NCBI GenBank assembly: GCA_037952775.1
Contig: JBANAY010000004.1
Coordinates: forward strand, 13,206,001-13,270,000
Direction of reading: 5' to 3'
DNA from: Clonostachys chloroleuca
Taxonomy: Eukaryota; Ascomycota; Sordariomycetes; Hypocreales; Bionectriaceae
DNA: 64,000 nucleotides
Position numbers and translations under genes: made by a program. The notes under the pieces are model-generated. The model had not been told where the DNA came from. It did not search any database and saw only the letters and a program-made list of their open reading frames with translations. Shown one piece after another: positions 11,083 through 21,818 of this stretch; position 1 is the first letter of the stretch; every line of letters starts with the position of its first letter.

Positions 11083-14013
11083 ATGGATCCCCAGTGGCAG
11101 TCGTACAGCGACTCGGCCAGTGCCCCGAGTAGGCACAACGGCAATGCCCAGCACCAGCAGATTCCGCGCGACCATGCACCATCGCAGCAGCGGCAGAACC
11201 CCCTCCAGCTGGGCCTGGATCCAGCTACAAGTACGATCAGCAACAGTATCATGGAGGCGCCCCGATAGGTGCACTCAGCGCCGCTGCTGGCTCGGCGCCA
11301 TCTCCCATCACTTCCTCCCACTTGAGCGACGGCAATGGCGACATTCCCATGCACGATGCCCACGATGCTCATGCCGGGATCAAGTATCCTATGAGGCCCC
11401 ATCACCAGTCTCACCCATCGGCAGGTCGCTCCTCAAACCTCCAATCTTCCCACGAGCCCTCCGCAGCCGCCCAACGCTACTCACCCATGGACACGCTGTC
11501 GCCCTCTTCTCCTTACACGTCAAAACCACCCCAATATAACAACCCGCCAGCCCAAAGACAGTCTCCTTCGAAGCAGGCCGATTATTCTCAGAGTCCTTAC
11601 TACGGTGGCCGCCAGCAAGGCCAGCATCTGCCGCCTATAACCCCATACGCGTCAGCCTCCCAGAGTTACCCTTCATCAGCCGCCTCCAATCCCGAAGCAC
11701 TCTTTGGAGCCGATCCAAAGTCGCCACGCCGCCAAATGTCTGCAGCACCAGCACCAGCTCCTCGAGTCGCTGTTCCCGAGTTTAGAAAGGTGCGGGGGCC
11801 TTCTGATTTGCGACCCAAGACGAGCAATCAGCCGCCTTTCCGCCGAGCCAACCCTGAAGGAGGCTTCATTAGTGTAGGTCGACTAATTTAACTTCCAGTA
11901 AAAGTATCCATTTTGCTCACTCTTTTCTTCCAGCCTCTTCAAGCGCTCACGTCTCACCTCCCTGCGACCTACCGAATTTGCAATCCCGACTTCAAGTATG
12001 AGACATCGCGCAATCCTCGTCGAGTTTTAACAAAGCCAAGCAAGGGTGTCAAGAACGATGGGTACGACAATGAGGATAGCGATTACATCCTCTATGTTAA
12101 CGATATTCTTGGTTCAGAGGAGGCAGGCCACAAGTAAGTATTACAAGGGATATCTCTAAATCACCTTGCGTTGCTCACAATATCTAGGAATCGATATTTG
12201 ATTCTGGACGTTTTGGGCCAGGGTACATTCGGACAGGTAGTCAAATGCCAAAACCCTCAAGACCCAGGAGGTAGTGGCTGTCAAGGTCATCAAGAACCGC
12301 ACGGCTTATTTCAATCAGAGCATGATGGAAGTATCGGTTCTCGATTTGGTATGTTATGTGCTCTGAGTACTATTGGAACTCCGTCTCTAATGCTAACACT
12401 CGCGTTACAGCTGAACACCAAGCTTGATAAGAACGACGATCATCATCTTCTACGGCTAAAGGACACATTTATTCATAGACAGCACCTCTGTCTTGTGTTT
12501 GAGCTTCTCAGCGTAAACTTATACGAGCTTATCAAACAGAACCAATTCCGCGGCCTCAGCACCACGCTAGTCCGTGTCTTTGCCCAACAGTTGCTCAACG
12601 GATTAGCCCTTCTCAATAAGGCCCGTCTGATTCATTGCGATCTGAAACCCGAGAACATTCTGCTGAAGAATCTTGAGAGCCCCATCATCAAGATTATTGA
12701 CTTTGGTTCCGCTTGCGATGAGCGACAGACAGTATACACATATATTCAGTCTAGGTTCTACCGCTCTCCCGAGGTTCTGCTAGGCCTTCCCTACTCTTCA
12801 GCCATCGACATGTGGTCCCTTGGCTGTATCGTTGTTGAACTGTTCCTGGGCCTGCCACTTTTTCCTGGATCCTCTGAATACAACCAAGTTTCGAGAATTG
12901 TCGAGATGTTGGGCAACCCCCCCAATTGGATGATGGAAATGGGCAAACAAGCTAACGAATTCTTCGAGAAGAGGCAAGACGAGTTTGGAAGAAGAAACTA
13001 TCATCTGAAGAGTATGGAGCAGTACGCACGGGAACACAACAGCAAGGAGCAGCCTAGCAAGCGGTATTTCCAGGCCAACACTCTCCCGGAGATCATCAAA
13101 TCGTACCCAATGCCCAGGAAGAACATGAAGCAAAGCGAGATCGACAGAGGTATGATGAAACCACCCGCTATTTCAACGACTGAGGCATCTTGATACTAAC
13201 CCTAATTCAATAGAGATGAATAATCGCATCGCGTTTATCGACTTTGTACGAGGCTTACTTACAATCAACCCGTTGGAGAGATGGTCCCCCCAGCAGGCTA
13301 AGCTTCATCCTTTTATTACCCAACAGAAGTTCACCGGCCCGTTTGTTCCTCCAATGAACCTGAAGTCAAGCTCCCTTAATAGGTCACCTGCTCCTGGCAC
13401 TCAGCAGCAGCAGCAAGCCGAGGCGCTCAGCAAGCAACGTGCTCAGGCAGCACAAGCTCAAGCAAATTCAGCGGCACAGAGTCCGTATGGTCCCATGGGC
13501 GGTCAACAGTATCCTCAGTCTGGACATGCCCAACCACCCATGTATGGCAACAATTCAGTATATTCTCCTGGAGGCAACCACGCCAATGTGCCGCCATCGT
13601 ACGGGTCACAGTCCTCCCAATATGGTCAAATGGTCATGACTCAGCCTCCTCAACAAATGCAGGCTTCGTCCCAGTATGCCAACATGCCTCAACCAAACAT
13701 GTATCAGCAAGGAGGTATGCGCCCTAACCGACAACGCGCGTCGACCATGGAACAGCAGCAGAGCGGGATTCCAGCAGCTATCCAGCGGGTTGCCAGTCAC
13801 CTCGATCCAAATCAGCCAATTCGCCTCCAGCCAAGCCCTGCTTACTACCCGCCACCAGCTGATGGTGGTGCTGCTGCTGCGGCCGCGGCAGGATCCAGTC
13901 GGCGAACCAGCCGTGCTCAGCAGGGTGGCAGGGGTAACCGTGACTTTATCCGGAATTTGGAAGAACGGACTTTGGAGGAAGGTTTTATGGGAAATCAGAA
14001 TCCATGGCATTGA
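11083..14013 (+). CDS. YAK1: Yak1-type dual-specificity (DYRK) protein kinase
   Basis: DYRK-family kinase. In fungi Yak1 acts downstream of PKA/TOR signalling in growth arrest and stress. Five exons, with introns 11874-11933, 12134-12187, 12349-12410 and 13150-13213, give about 896 residues. The N-terminal 330 residues are disordered (Q/P/S-rich). The kinase domain begins at NRYLILDVLGQGTFGQVV, with the catalytic loop HCDLKPEN (about 459), DFG (about 481) and the tyrosine activation loop YTY (about 493). The C-terminus is Q/A-rich. Two frame breaks need correction. A C5 run (11199-11203) is one base short, and CCC at 12254-12256 is one base too long. The second lies just after the glycine loop, and past it the conserved VAVKVIKN with the catalytic Lys appears in the next frame. 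The two cancel, so total length is a multiple of three. Base-calling error is likelier than a dead gene. Confidence 0.88.
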
Positions 14014-14525
14014 TTTTGAGATATTTTAACAGTATTTTTTGAACCAATGGAGAAGGACATTTAAACTCGAGCTATCGGAGTTTGAGGGCAGATTGAAACT
14101 CACGTTCGGAGCGGTCTAGGCGGAACGTTTCTGGGTATTAAGAAACGGTCATTTGAGGCGTTCAGTCCCAAACATGCGACTCGCGGTCCCGAGAATTATA
14201 TACTGTGGCATGATTCTACGTGATGGTTGTGCTTCAGGCCCAGGCTAAATTGACGGCCTTCAACATAGCCAGGCACTGGGTTGTCTGGAGCCGAGATCAT
14301 ATATTGTCGTCAGTCTTGGATTATGGTGGAGACGATATATGTGGCATTGGGCGAGCCCGAGGTTGAACGTGACAGCCACGACAGTATTTATTATACACTC
14401 GATATACAGAACTTCAGGACTCGATATCGTCGAAGCTGGTGGTCCCCTCCTTGTCTCTTACCTCCACCCACCATTGCGTTTCACTATAGTAAGGCGTGCC
14501 GAACTGATTGAACTCCTTCCCCCCT

Positions 14526-14537
14526 CCCCCCCCCCCC
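14526..14537 (+). repeat. Poly-C tract (12 nt)
   Basis: Uninterrupted run of twelve C, preceded by further C-rich sequence, in the 3' flank of YAK1. Confidence 0.9.
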
Positions 14538-14906
14538 ACCGGCAGAAGTTTCTATGAAGATGGAGGCTGAGGTCCCCATACTGCCCTGTGAGGATCAAAG
14601 ATTACAGACAGCGGTGACCAGCGGACACGAGGTGGCAATGTAGCATTGGTTGTAGATATGATACCTTTATTTGTTTTGATTTATCTTGTGTGCGGATGAC
14701 AACGACCCTTGCATATCATCGATTTTTCCCACCACTTTTGTACAAATCGTTTTGAATCCGACTTGACAACCCTGAAAAAGAATGGTTGGCTTTTCCTGAT
14801 ACTCCTCCTCGTGCTAAAATCTATCTATGTCGAAAATCAGAACTCACCCACTAGCCACGGCATGTTTACTCCTTATGTTACACCTTAACGCCAAATTAGC
14901 CGACCC

Positions 14907-14926
14907 TTTTTTTTTTTTTTTTTTTT
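14907..14926 (+). repeat. Poly-T tract (20 nt)
   Basis: Uninterrupted run of twenty T downstream of the RRM gene. It is the longest homopolymer I noticed in the window. Confidence 0.95.
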
Positions 14927-15131
14927 GCTTCTTCTTTTCCCGTTCTTCACCAGACCAACTCCAACCCAATGACCATTAGTGGCAGACGAGGCAAAACGCA
15001 AGAGCAGCAGAAAGGTATGATTACATGTCCGAAACCAGATGCTTGTTCCAGGAAGGAAATGGAATAAAAACACAAATGGGTTGATTAGGCTCGGGGAGAG
15101 AAAGATAATATTTGTCTCGGCAGGAGTCATT

Positions 15132-16190
15132 TCACCTTCTGCCCCGGTTTCTCTGGCCTCTCCCCTCGTTCCCGTTCAGAAGTCTATCGCTATAGAGTGG
15201 CTGCGAGGATTCGCTAAAGCCCATGGACCCGTCAACAACCTGCCCATTCGTGTTGGCTTGGTTTGATGCAGGCTTGTTACCGCCAATCTTGGGATACACC
15301 TTGAGAAGTCGACCATCGGCCTAGATACCATTAATGAGTCTCTGAAGGAAGCGTTAGGGGGAGGAGGGTCAGGGTTAGCTGATCCATACCGTCTTGTTAT
15401 TGAATGTCTCAATGACTCGGTCGCCGCCCTCCTTGGACGCGAACACCATCTCAGCAACGACGAATGGCTTCGTCTTGACGATTTTGCACGATTCCATGTG
15501 CCCGCCAAAGGGCGTCAAAACGCTCTCGATGTCCGCGGCCGTGGTTCCAGGAGCAAAGTTCTGGCCGACGACTGTGAAGGGCCCGGCGATACCGCGGATG
15601 GAGATGCCCTGGGAGCGGACGTTGACCTGCTTCTGGATGTTGACGTCGACGTCCATGCGGTCAAGGGCGGCGGCGCGACGTGCGGCAGCCTTCTTGGTCA
15701 CCGCAGGGGGCAGTCTTCGACCCGGGTTTCGATATGCGGGAGCTGAGGGATGTGGACTTCTTAGGGGGATTCACGGTGCTGTGGAGGTCATGCGTCCATT
15801 CGCCGTTGACATCGCCCTTGGGCCTGGGGGCTGCGTTCTTGCCACCGAGCGATGCGCGCTGACACAGAAAGGCGATTGTGAGTAAATGTAGATTCGACAA
15901 GACACGGTAGCGTAGGAACAATGAGATTGGGTACCTTGTTGACACTGATGCGACTCGCTAGGGAGCCGCTGCCGCTCTGCGCATTGAGCCTGGTGGGTGC
16001 GCTCTTGCGGCGGTTCTTGTCGAAGATCTTGGAGGCGAGTGCCTCGTTCTTGTTGCGCTCGCGGGCTAGAGATTGTGAGAAATAACGGCGGTTAGCAACT
16101 CGATGCTAGCTAGAGCGGGGACGCGTCGGTCCAGGATTAAAGCGCACCGTTGTTTACGAAAGTTTGGAGGTCGTTGGCGGGTTTGACCAT
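15132..16190 (-). CDS. Small basic RRM protein (possibly ALY/REF-like)
   Basis: About 276 residues in four exons, with introns 16066-16147, 15859-15934 and 15321-15389. The N-terminal half is basic and disordered (RERNKNEAL, KIFDKNRRKSAP). An RRM follows: FTVVGQNFAPGTTAADIESV as beta1-alpha1, then FVVAEMVFASKEGGDRVIE as beta3-alpha2, then RLLKVYPKI. The tail ends in an Arg/Gly stretch (GRGQRNRGRR). The architecture suggests a nuclear RNA-binding or export adaptor of the Yra1/Mlo3/ALY kind, but the RNP motifs are weak and I cannot name it. A G5 run (15706-15710, C5 on the coding strand) has one base too many: removing it joins SKTAP to AVTKKAAARR and makes the total length 831 nt, a multiple of three. 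The gene is divergent from the PPR gene. Confidence 0.75.
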
Positions 16191-16767
16191 GATGACCGAA
16201 ATTGTAGAGTTGGCTGGTATCTGATCTTCAAGGGAGTGTTGGTGCAACGGCGGTCCTTCTTGATGAAGCCGAGCCAGGTAACTGAAGAGAAATCTCTAGG
16301 CGGGTCGCTAGTATCTGATCAGGATAAGGTCGAATATCGATTGTGGCTAAAGAATGCCTTGACGTTAAGTGCTGACGATACTGTTGAATTGTTTGATTTG
16401 GGACGAGTCGCGCAGCAACTTGCGGGTGGGTTATATACGCGTAGATCTCACAGGGGCGCGCGGCTAGATATCGCCCCCAAGAATAAAGTTATACTCACGG
16501 CTGCTTTACTAGTCACCAATGGAAGAAAATGAGGCAGTGCTTATTGAAGACGAATCAATTCAATGACATTGCTCTTTTTATTCTACTTTACGGACAATAT
16601 CATGCTGTCTAAACATCAATGAAGCTGGCCTTCCATTAAGTCCAGGGCCCCTCGGTGGATTCCGCGCGCTTGGCTAACTGATAAGATAAGGATTTTTTTT
16701 ATGGTATCGACATACCAGGCCAACAAGAGGGACGTACATTTGGCTGCGATACAATACCCATTACAAC
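16191..16767. other. Divergent promoter region (577 bp)
   Basis: Sits between the start codons of the RRM gene (-) and the mitochondrial PPR gene (+), so it probably carries both promoters. A 122-codon plus-strand open frame that overlaps the RRM start has no recognisable features and is not called. Confidence 0.55.
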
Positions 16768-18830
16768 ATGTTACCGAAGAAGAGTTTCTGGTCGTGCGCG
16801 GCTTGCTTGCGTACGCCCATTGTTGGACTCGAATATGGCCAGGCTCGACTTTTACCCAGTGGAAGCATCGTCTTCCCACGGCGCTTCTTGACAACTCGGC
16901 CTATCGATACACCGCGCGAGCTTAAAGAGCTTCCTACGACGCCATCGATTGCGCAGAAGAGGGCGGCAGAGCGGCTAGGAAACATCGTTGACCAACAGAT
17001 GAGGTATCTGAGAGGCAAGGACCCTTACAAGATTGGGCAATATGTGGAACAGGCGCTGAGAAGAAACGCCTTCGACGAGGCGCTGCTGCTGGTGCAAAAG
17101 GTTGGCAGGGGACAGCAGGTCGTCGTGGCGTGGAACCTTCTCATTGACTACCAATTTGGGAAACAAAGGATAAAGGAGGCCATGAAGCTGTTCAACGACG
17201 TTGGTCTTCTCTTACCCTTGCTCTCCGACCCCTCCTCCAACTAACATCCTCGCAGATGAAGAAGCGTGGCCAACAGCCCAACTCAAGAACCTACACGGTC
17301 ATTTTCCGAGGCCTATCTAAGCAGACCAACACTAAGCTTGCCGTTTCCGAGGCTGTCAAACAGTACAACTCGTTGATCAAAGGCGAGCGTGTCGAGTCGA
17401 ATTCTATCCATCTTAATGCTGCGATCAATGTCTGCGCTAAGGCTGGGGATATGGACGCCTTATTCCGCATCGTTGACACCATCAATGAGTCCAGCCGAAC
17501 GCCAGATGCTCTCACATATACCACAATTCTGAATGCCTTACGTTTCAGTACCATGGATGAGATCAAGGACGCGGAGCCGGAGAAGAAAGCCGAATCGCTT
17601 CAAAAGCTTGTCAGTGGTGGCAAGGATATCTGGGCTGAAGTGATAGACAAGTGGTCCGATGGTGCCCTGAAGATTGATGAAGAGCTGGTATGTGCCATGG
17701 GTCGTTTGCTATACATGGCCTTACCTCGAGATAGCACCAACGAGGTTCTCGACCTTCTAACACAAACGATGCGCATTCCGAATCTCATCAAAACCCCAAA
17801 TTCTGATGCTCACCAAGACGAGAATATGCGAAACATTGCGGCAACCGGCTCAACCAAGCCAGTACATGCTACTCCACATGCAGCATATGCGGTACCTGGA
17901 CGCAAGACGCTATCCCTTGTCTTGACAGTACTGGCCTCAACAAGACAGAATACGGCAGGTATCAAATACTGGAATCTCCTGGTCCGACATTACGGGATAG
18001 AACCCGACAATGATATCTGGTTCCGGCTGCTCGGTTTACTCAAAGTAGCGAAAGCGAGCGCCCATGCCTCCAATACTCTGGACCTCATACCAGAACAAAT
18101 CTTTAACCCCAGACACTGTCGCATTGCAATGGAAGCCTGCGTCCGCGACAATATCAACCTAAACGTGATAAAGAACAGCACGCTGGCCCTGGAAACGATG
18201 CTCAAGAAGCTGAAGATTCCCGATGTCGAAACTCTTCGCCTCCACCTGAGAGTTGCCCTGGTCAGCCACTTTCGCTTCCGCAAGATGGCTGCCGCCGACA
18301 AGCTGGATGAAGCCAAACGGCTCTACGGTGTTCAGTTGACAGAGGCGTTAAATCGCCTCTGGGGCCCTTATCAAAAGGTACATCATCACTATTTCGAAGT
18401 GATCAAACCCAAGGACAAAGAAAGGGAGGCGAGCGTGCTTGAAATTCAAAACGAGATTGTCGCCCTTGCCAGGCAAATGTTTAGCGCATTCAACAAAGTT
18501 GTGAACGAGAAAATGTTGCCCAACGACGACTTGGAGGAAATGCGTCTCATTGCGTCAAAGCTCAATCGCGACATCCAGGACTTTTTCTCGAAGCATGGCA
18601 CCTCACTTGCCCGCACTTCTCCAGTTGTAGTTGAGAGCGCGGACGAAAACGGCGATGACAAGGCGTCTGGCCAAGATAAACAAGGCGCCGACTTCATCTG
18701 GGACACTACCAAATCTACGGAATTCAAGCAGCAGCAAGAATTAAAGCAAAGCGCTCCTGCATATAGACGTGTATCACCGCGCTCGCAGGAAACTTCTCGA
18801 AGGAGCTTCCGTGGGAGGAATGGTAGGTAA
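16768..18830 (+). CDS. Mitochondrial pentatricopeptide-repeat (PPR) protein
   Basis: About 668 residues in two exons; the intron is 17200-17255 (donor GTTGGT, branch CTAAC). The first 45 residues are rich in Arg, Ser and Leu and low in acidic residues, as in a mitochondrial targeting peptide (for example FPRRFLTTRP). Helical pair repeats of the PPR type follow. The clearest are PNSRTYTVIFRGLSKQ, SIHLNAAINVCAKAGDMDAL and PDALTYTTILNALRF. A long helical C-terminal part ends in a basic tail (RRSFRGRNGR). Such fungal PPR proteins act in mitochondrial RNA stability, processing or translation. The specific orthologue is not clear. The reading frame is intact. Confidence 0.8.
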
Positions 18831-19271
18831 ATGACTGGCCATGTACAGCTTCAATTTCGTGGACATCTGTATCAACATGTATCATTAGAGAAGCTTCGGC
18901 CCCCCGAAGGTGCGAGCAAAGCATTGTACAACACTAGAGAAGATTGAACGACACAAATGACGCATCTCTGGCAACGAAGCAATTAGAATTTATTAATACA
19001 ATAGTAGACACATCAGTCAGACCATAATGTCCCTTCCATTTTACCACATAGCAATATTCTCTCGACATTTATCGGTGGCCTCGTAATTTGGGCCTGCAAT
19101 CTCTCTATACGAGCCGAAAAAAAAAGAATGGCCAAGTGGGCAGAAAGGCTTGGTTATTTTTAAGGTAGGTCACGCGATTTCGATCCTCCATCCAGACTTT
19201 TCATGGTTCTGTGTTACTTCTGTCCAGCTAAATGCCTGGCATGTTCATCTCTGTGCGACCCGACCCGAAAC
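18831..19271. other. Intergenic region between convergent genes
   Basis: 3' flanks of the PPR gene (+) and the uncharacterised gene (-). AT-rich around 18950-19130. Nothing else recognised. Confidence 0.55.
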
Positions 19272-20381
19272 CTATGGGATTGGTGATAGGCTTTTTTCAA
19301 AGACAGGAACGGTGATATTATTCGCAACTTCTCCCAGGAGTGCCACAGATGTTGCCACTCCAGCATATTCTAGAGGGTGGGACGAAACCTCATGCTTGAT
19401 TACTGAGGCGGACTCGATGTCGACAGGCTTGGGATCGAAATCTGACATCTCGGAAAGTTTTGGCTCATTGCAATCCCATGGTGTTCGAAGAGGAATGGAT
19501 GTTTCTAAGATCTTTTCAAGCCAATCGATTGGAACCTTGGTTGAGTAAGAGAGTCTGTATATGTCACTTGGGTTGGTTTCAGAAGGAGCGTCAGCTTGGT
19601 GAGGCTCTACACCCTGACTGTCGGAGCTCTTGCCATGCAAGCGGCGGAAACTTGCTGTAGAAGGGGAAAAGATGCGACGGTATCCGCGAGCTGCCAGTTC
19701 GAAGGCTTTGTTTGGCGAGGATGCTTCGTTATTACGAGTAGCTGTAGCGGATTCAATCTGATATTTGGTGTTGATGTCATCGGCTGCTCGCTCAAGCCCA
19801 TCACGGAAGGTTGATGAAGAAGTAAGATTGCCGCACGCGAGGCCACCCAATACCTCAAGCTGCGGAACTTTGATTTTCCCAGACTGAGAAGTCTTTGACT
19901 GGATGTTTGCCGTCTGATTGGAGTCGTCTTGCACCTTGGGAAGCGCATAAGACCGGCCAGGGTCATCTTCCCTTGTCCACACACATGCTTCGAAATCGGC
20001 GGATGATTTATCACTGCGAGATAGCTTTGCTCTCACAGTTTGCACAACGTTGCCGAGACTCTTTCGACGGCGAGGCCAAACCGCAGCTCCTACGCGGAGA
20101 GAAGGTTAGCCACCAGGAATGTCCCATGTAAGTAAGAGAATAGTAGGGTAACAACCTCGGCACTCTCGTGACATTGAGTTTCGTTCATTATGAACGTGTT
20201 TCGGGCCGCCCGCATTCTCATTTGGCTCCAAAGAGTCGTCTAACAATCTCTCATTTCTGTGCTCGGGTTGCGGATGAGACGACACCTTCGGCAGTCGCCA
20301 GCTAGAGAACCTTTTGGAGACGAGACCTGAGGATCTACGGCCCACAACCGGTCGATCTGATTTCAAAGAGCCAAAGAACAT
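19272..20381 (-). CDS. Uncharacterised fungal protein
   Basis: I do not recognise this protein. Two exons give about 347 residues. The intron is 20090-20155 (donor GTTGTT, CTAAC branch 14 nt before the acceptor). The N-terminus is basic (LKSDRPVVGRRSSGLVSKRF, then WPRRRK after the splice), and the rest is Ser-rich and mainly disordered. A possibly folded stretch near the C-terminus contains VPIDWLEKILETSIPLRTPW, followed by an Ala/Val-rich end. There is no transmembrane segment and no catalytic motif. I chose ATG 20381; the frame stays open upstream to 20645, but that extension looks like UTR. The intron joins two frames cleanly, which supports a real gene. Its role cannot be inferred from neighbours. 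Confidence 0.6.
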
Positions 20382-21335
20382 GATACTATCAATTGATGTG
20401 CGAGAATGGTTATGAATGAAGAAGCGACTCTGGCTGACCAAGGCCAAGTGATGAACAAAGAATGCACTCTGACATTGAGAATGGCGGAATTGTAAATGGC
20501 CTGATTTTGGCCCTAGACCGCCACAAATACATGAGAATAAGGCAGTTGCGATAGGAACAAGACTACCTACGTAGGCAATCTGGAGCCCTCTTTCTGTCAC
20601 CACTGGGAAGGAGCGGGTTGGTTGTTTGAGAGAGCCGCCTGCCATAGAAATTCAATCTCGTAACCCAGTACACAGCACCTCCCTAATCCTTGATACAAGG
20701 TCCTAGGTAAGATATTTGACAGAGTACAAGTGCCAAGGTAATTCACAATTGAGGAAGTTGCCAGTTGGAACGTGTAACCTAGCCAGTTGCAGGTACTGAA
20801 CACAACTTGCTCATTGTGCTCTACCTTACTTGGAGAAGAGAAACCGACAGAGCTCTCGTACCATAAAAATGCTATGTGCCAGACATAATCCTACGCAACA
20901 GCCATTTCTTTTCTTGCGTGTTGTGGCTTTAAGCAATGCTTGCTCTAGACCTCAACCTTGCGGCTTGGAGCTTCAGGGGAAAGATTGATGAGACTAACTT
21001 CTGCTGGATCTTGAAACAAAGGCATATGAACAGTAATCAGGATAGTTCCACATGATACCATCTACCTAGGTAAGATCACTCGTCAATCGAATTTCGAATG
21101 ATGCACAACGCTATGAGAGCCGAGTCCATCTCCACATATCCCTCGCAGACGTAGCAATCTCTATTTCCGAGCAATGATAGCAGGATTGAGTATCCCGATA
21201 GCTTTGGTGAAGCATTTGCATCAAGTTTATAACATATCCGTTTCCCGAGATAATAATTGACAAAAACATTAGTCCAAGGCAGGTTTAAGGGAAGGCACAG
21301 TTATGGCAACGCTGACCCACTTCTTCGTACCCAAA
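20382..21335. other. Intergenic region left of the MITE-like element
   Basis: Upstream sequence of the uncharacterised gene. It includes a perfect TACCTAGGTA palindrome (21063-21072). No gene recognised. Confidence 0.55.
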
Positions 21336-21558
21336 CAAGCGAGTGACATAAAACATGGCGCATCGAAGCTATGTTCACGCAAGTCAAGGACCTCATTTTC
21401 ATATTAATAATACTAAATATAATAAGAACCAAATTAATAATTATTATTCTACGGTATTTAGCTTGATATTGTAAATATTATTGATTAATAGTTTTGATAT
21501 TGTATTGAAATTCAATGCTGCAGATTCTGGGTGTGCCATGCTTTATGTCACTCGCTTG
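21336..21558. mobile_element. MITE-like element, copy 1 (terminal inverted repeats)
   Basis: A 223-bp non-coding, strongly AT-rich element bounded by 24-bp terminal inverted repeats at 21336-21359 and 21535-21558. They begin CAAGCGAGTGAC and differ at one position. The interior has no open frame of note. A second, diverged copy lies at 58522-58727 and shares internal blocks, including an identical 16-base stretch (ATACTAAATATAATAA). I could not identify a target-site duplication, so the transposon superfamily is unknown. It lies 260 bp upstream of the DNA polymerase alpha start codon. Confidence 0.75.
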
Positions 21559-21818
21559 CCACACATGCTCTGACGTATTCTTACTGCTAACGGGCGCTGG
21601 GGACTCTGTAATAGGCCTTAATTAATTGGCGTCGCGAACGCGACACCACCAGAAACGCGTCTTCCTTTTCGAGAAGCGTGTTTAATATTACGACCTTAAT
21701 TGCCACCCCTCCACTGTCCACCCACCGCAACAGTCGAGCAACCATTTCCACCCCTCCGAATTGAACGATCTTTGATGCCTTTTCTTGTTTAGCTGGTTTG
21801 GTTCAATTTCCATGAAAT
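21559..21818. other. Proximal promoter and leader of POL1
   Basis: Short region between the MITE-like element and the polymerase start codon. It contains a GCGTCGCGAACGCGAC-like sequence near 21629 that resembles an MluI-cell-cycle-box (ACGCG) context, and ACGCGTC near 21655. Both are plausible for a replication gene, but this is inference only. Confidence 0.35.

Larger units (their letters stand above)
14014..15131. other. Intergenic region between convergent genes, with homopolymers
   Basis: 3' flanks of YAK1 (+) and the RRM gene (-). It contains a C12 run (14526-14537) and a T20 run (14907-14926). No gene recognised. Confidence 0.6.

Noticed and set aside
11083..14013. YAK1 as a pseudogene
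   Set aside because: All splice sites and catalytic motifs are intact, and the two indels resemble those in essential genes nearby; sequencing error is the simpler account.
16164..16532. 122-codon plus-strand open frame between the RRM and PPR genes
   Set aside because: Overlaps the start codon of the RRM gene, has no family features and sits in a divergent promoter.
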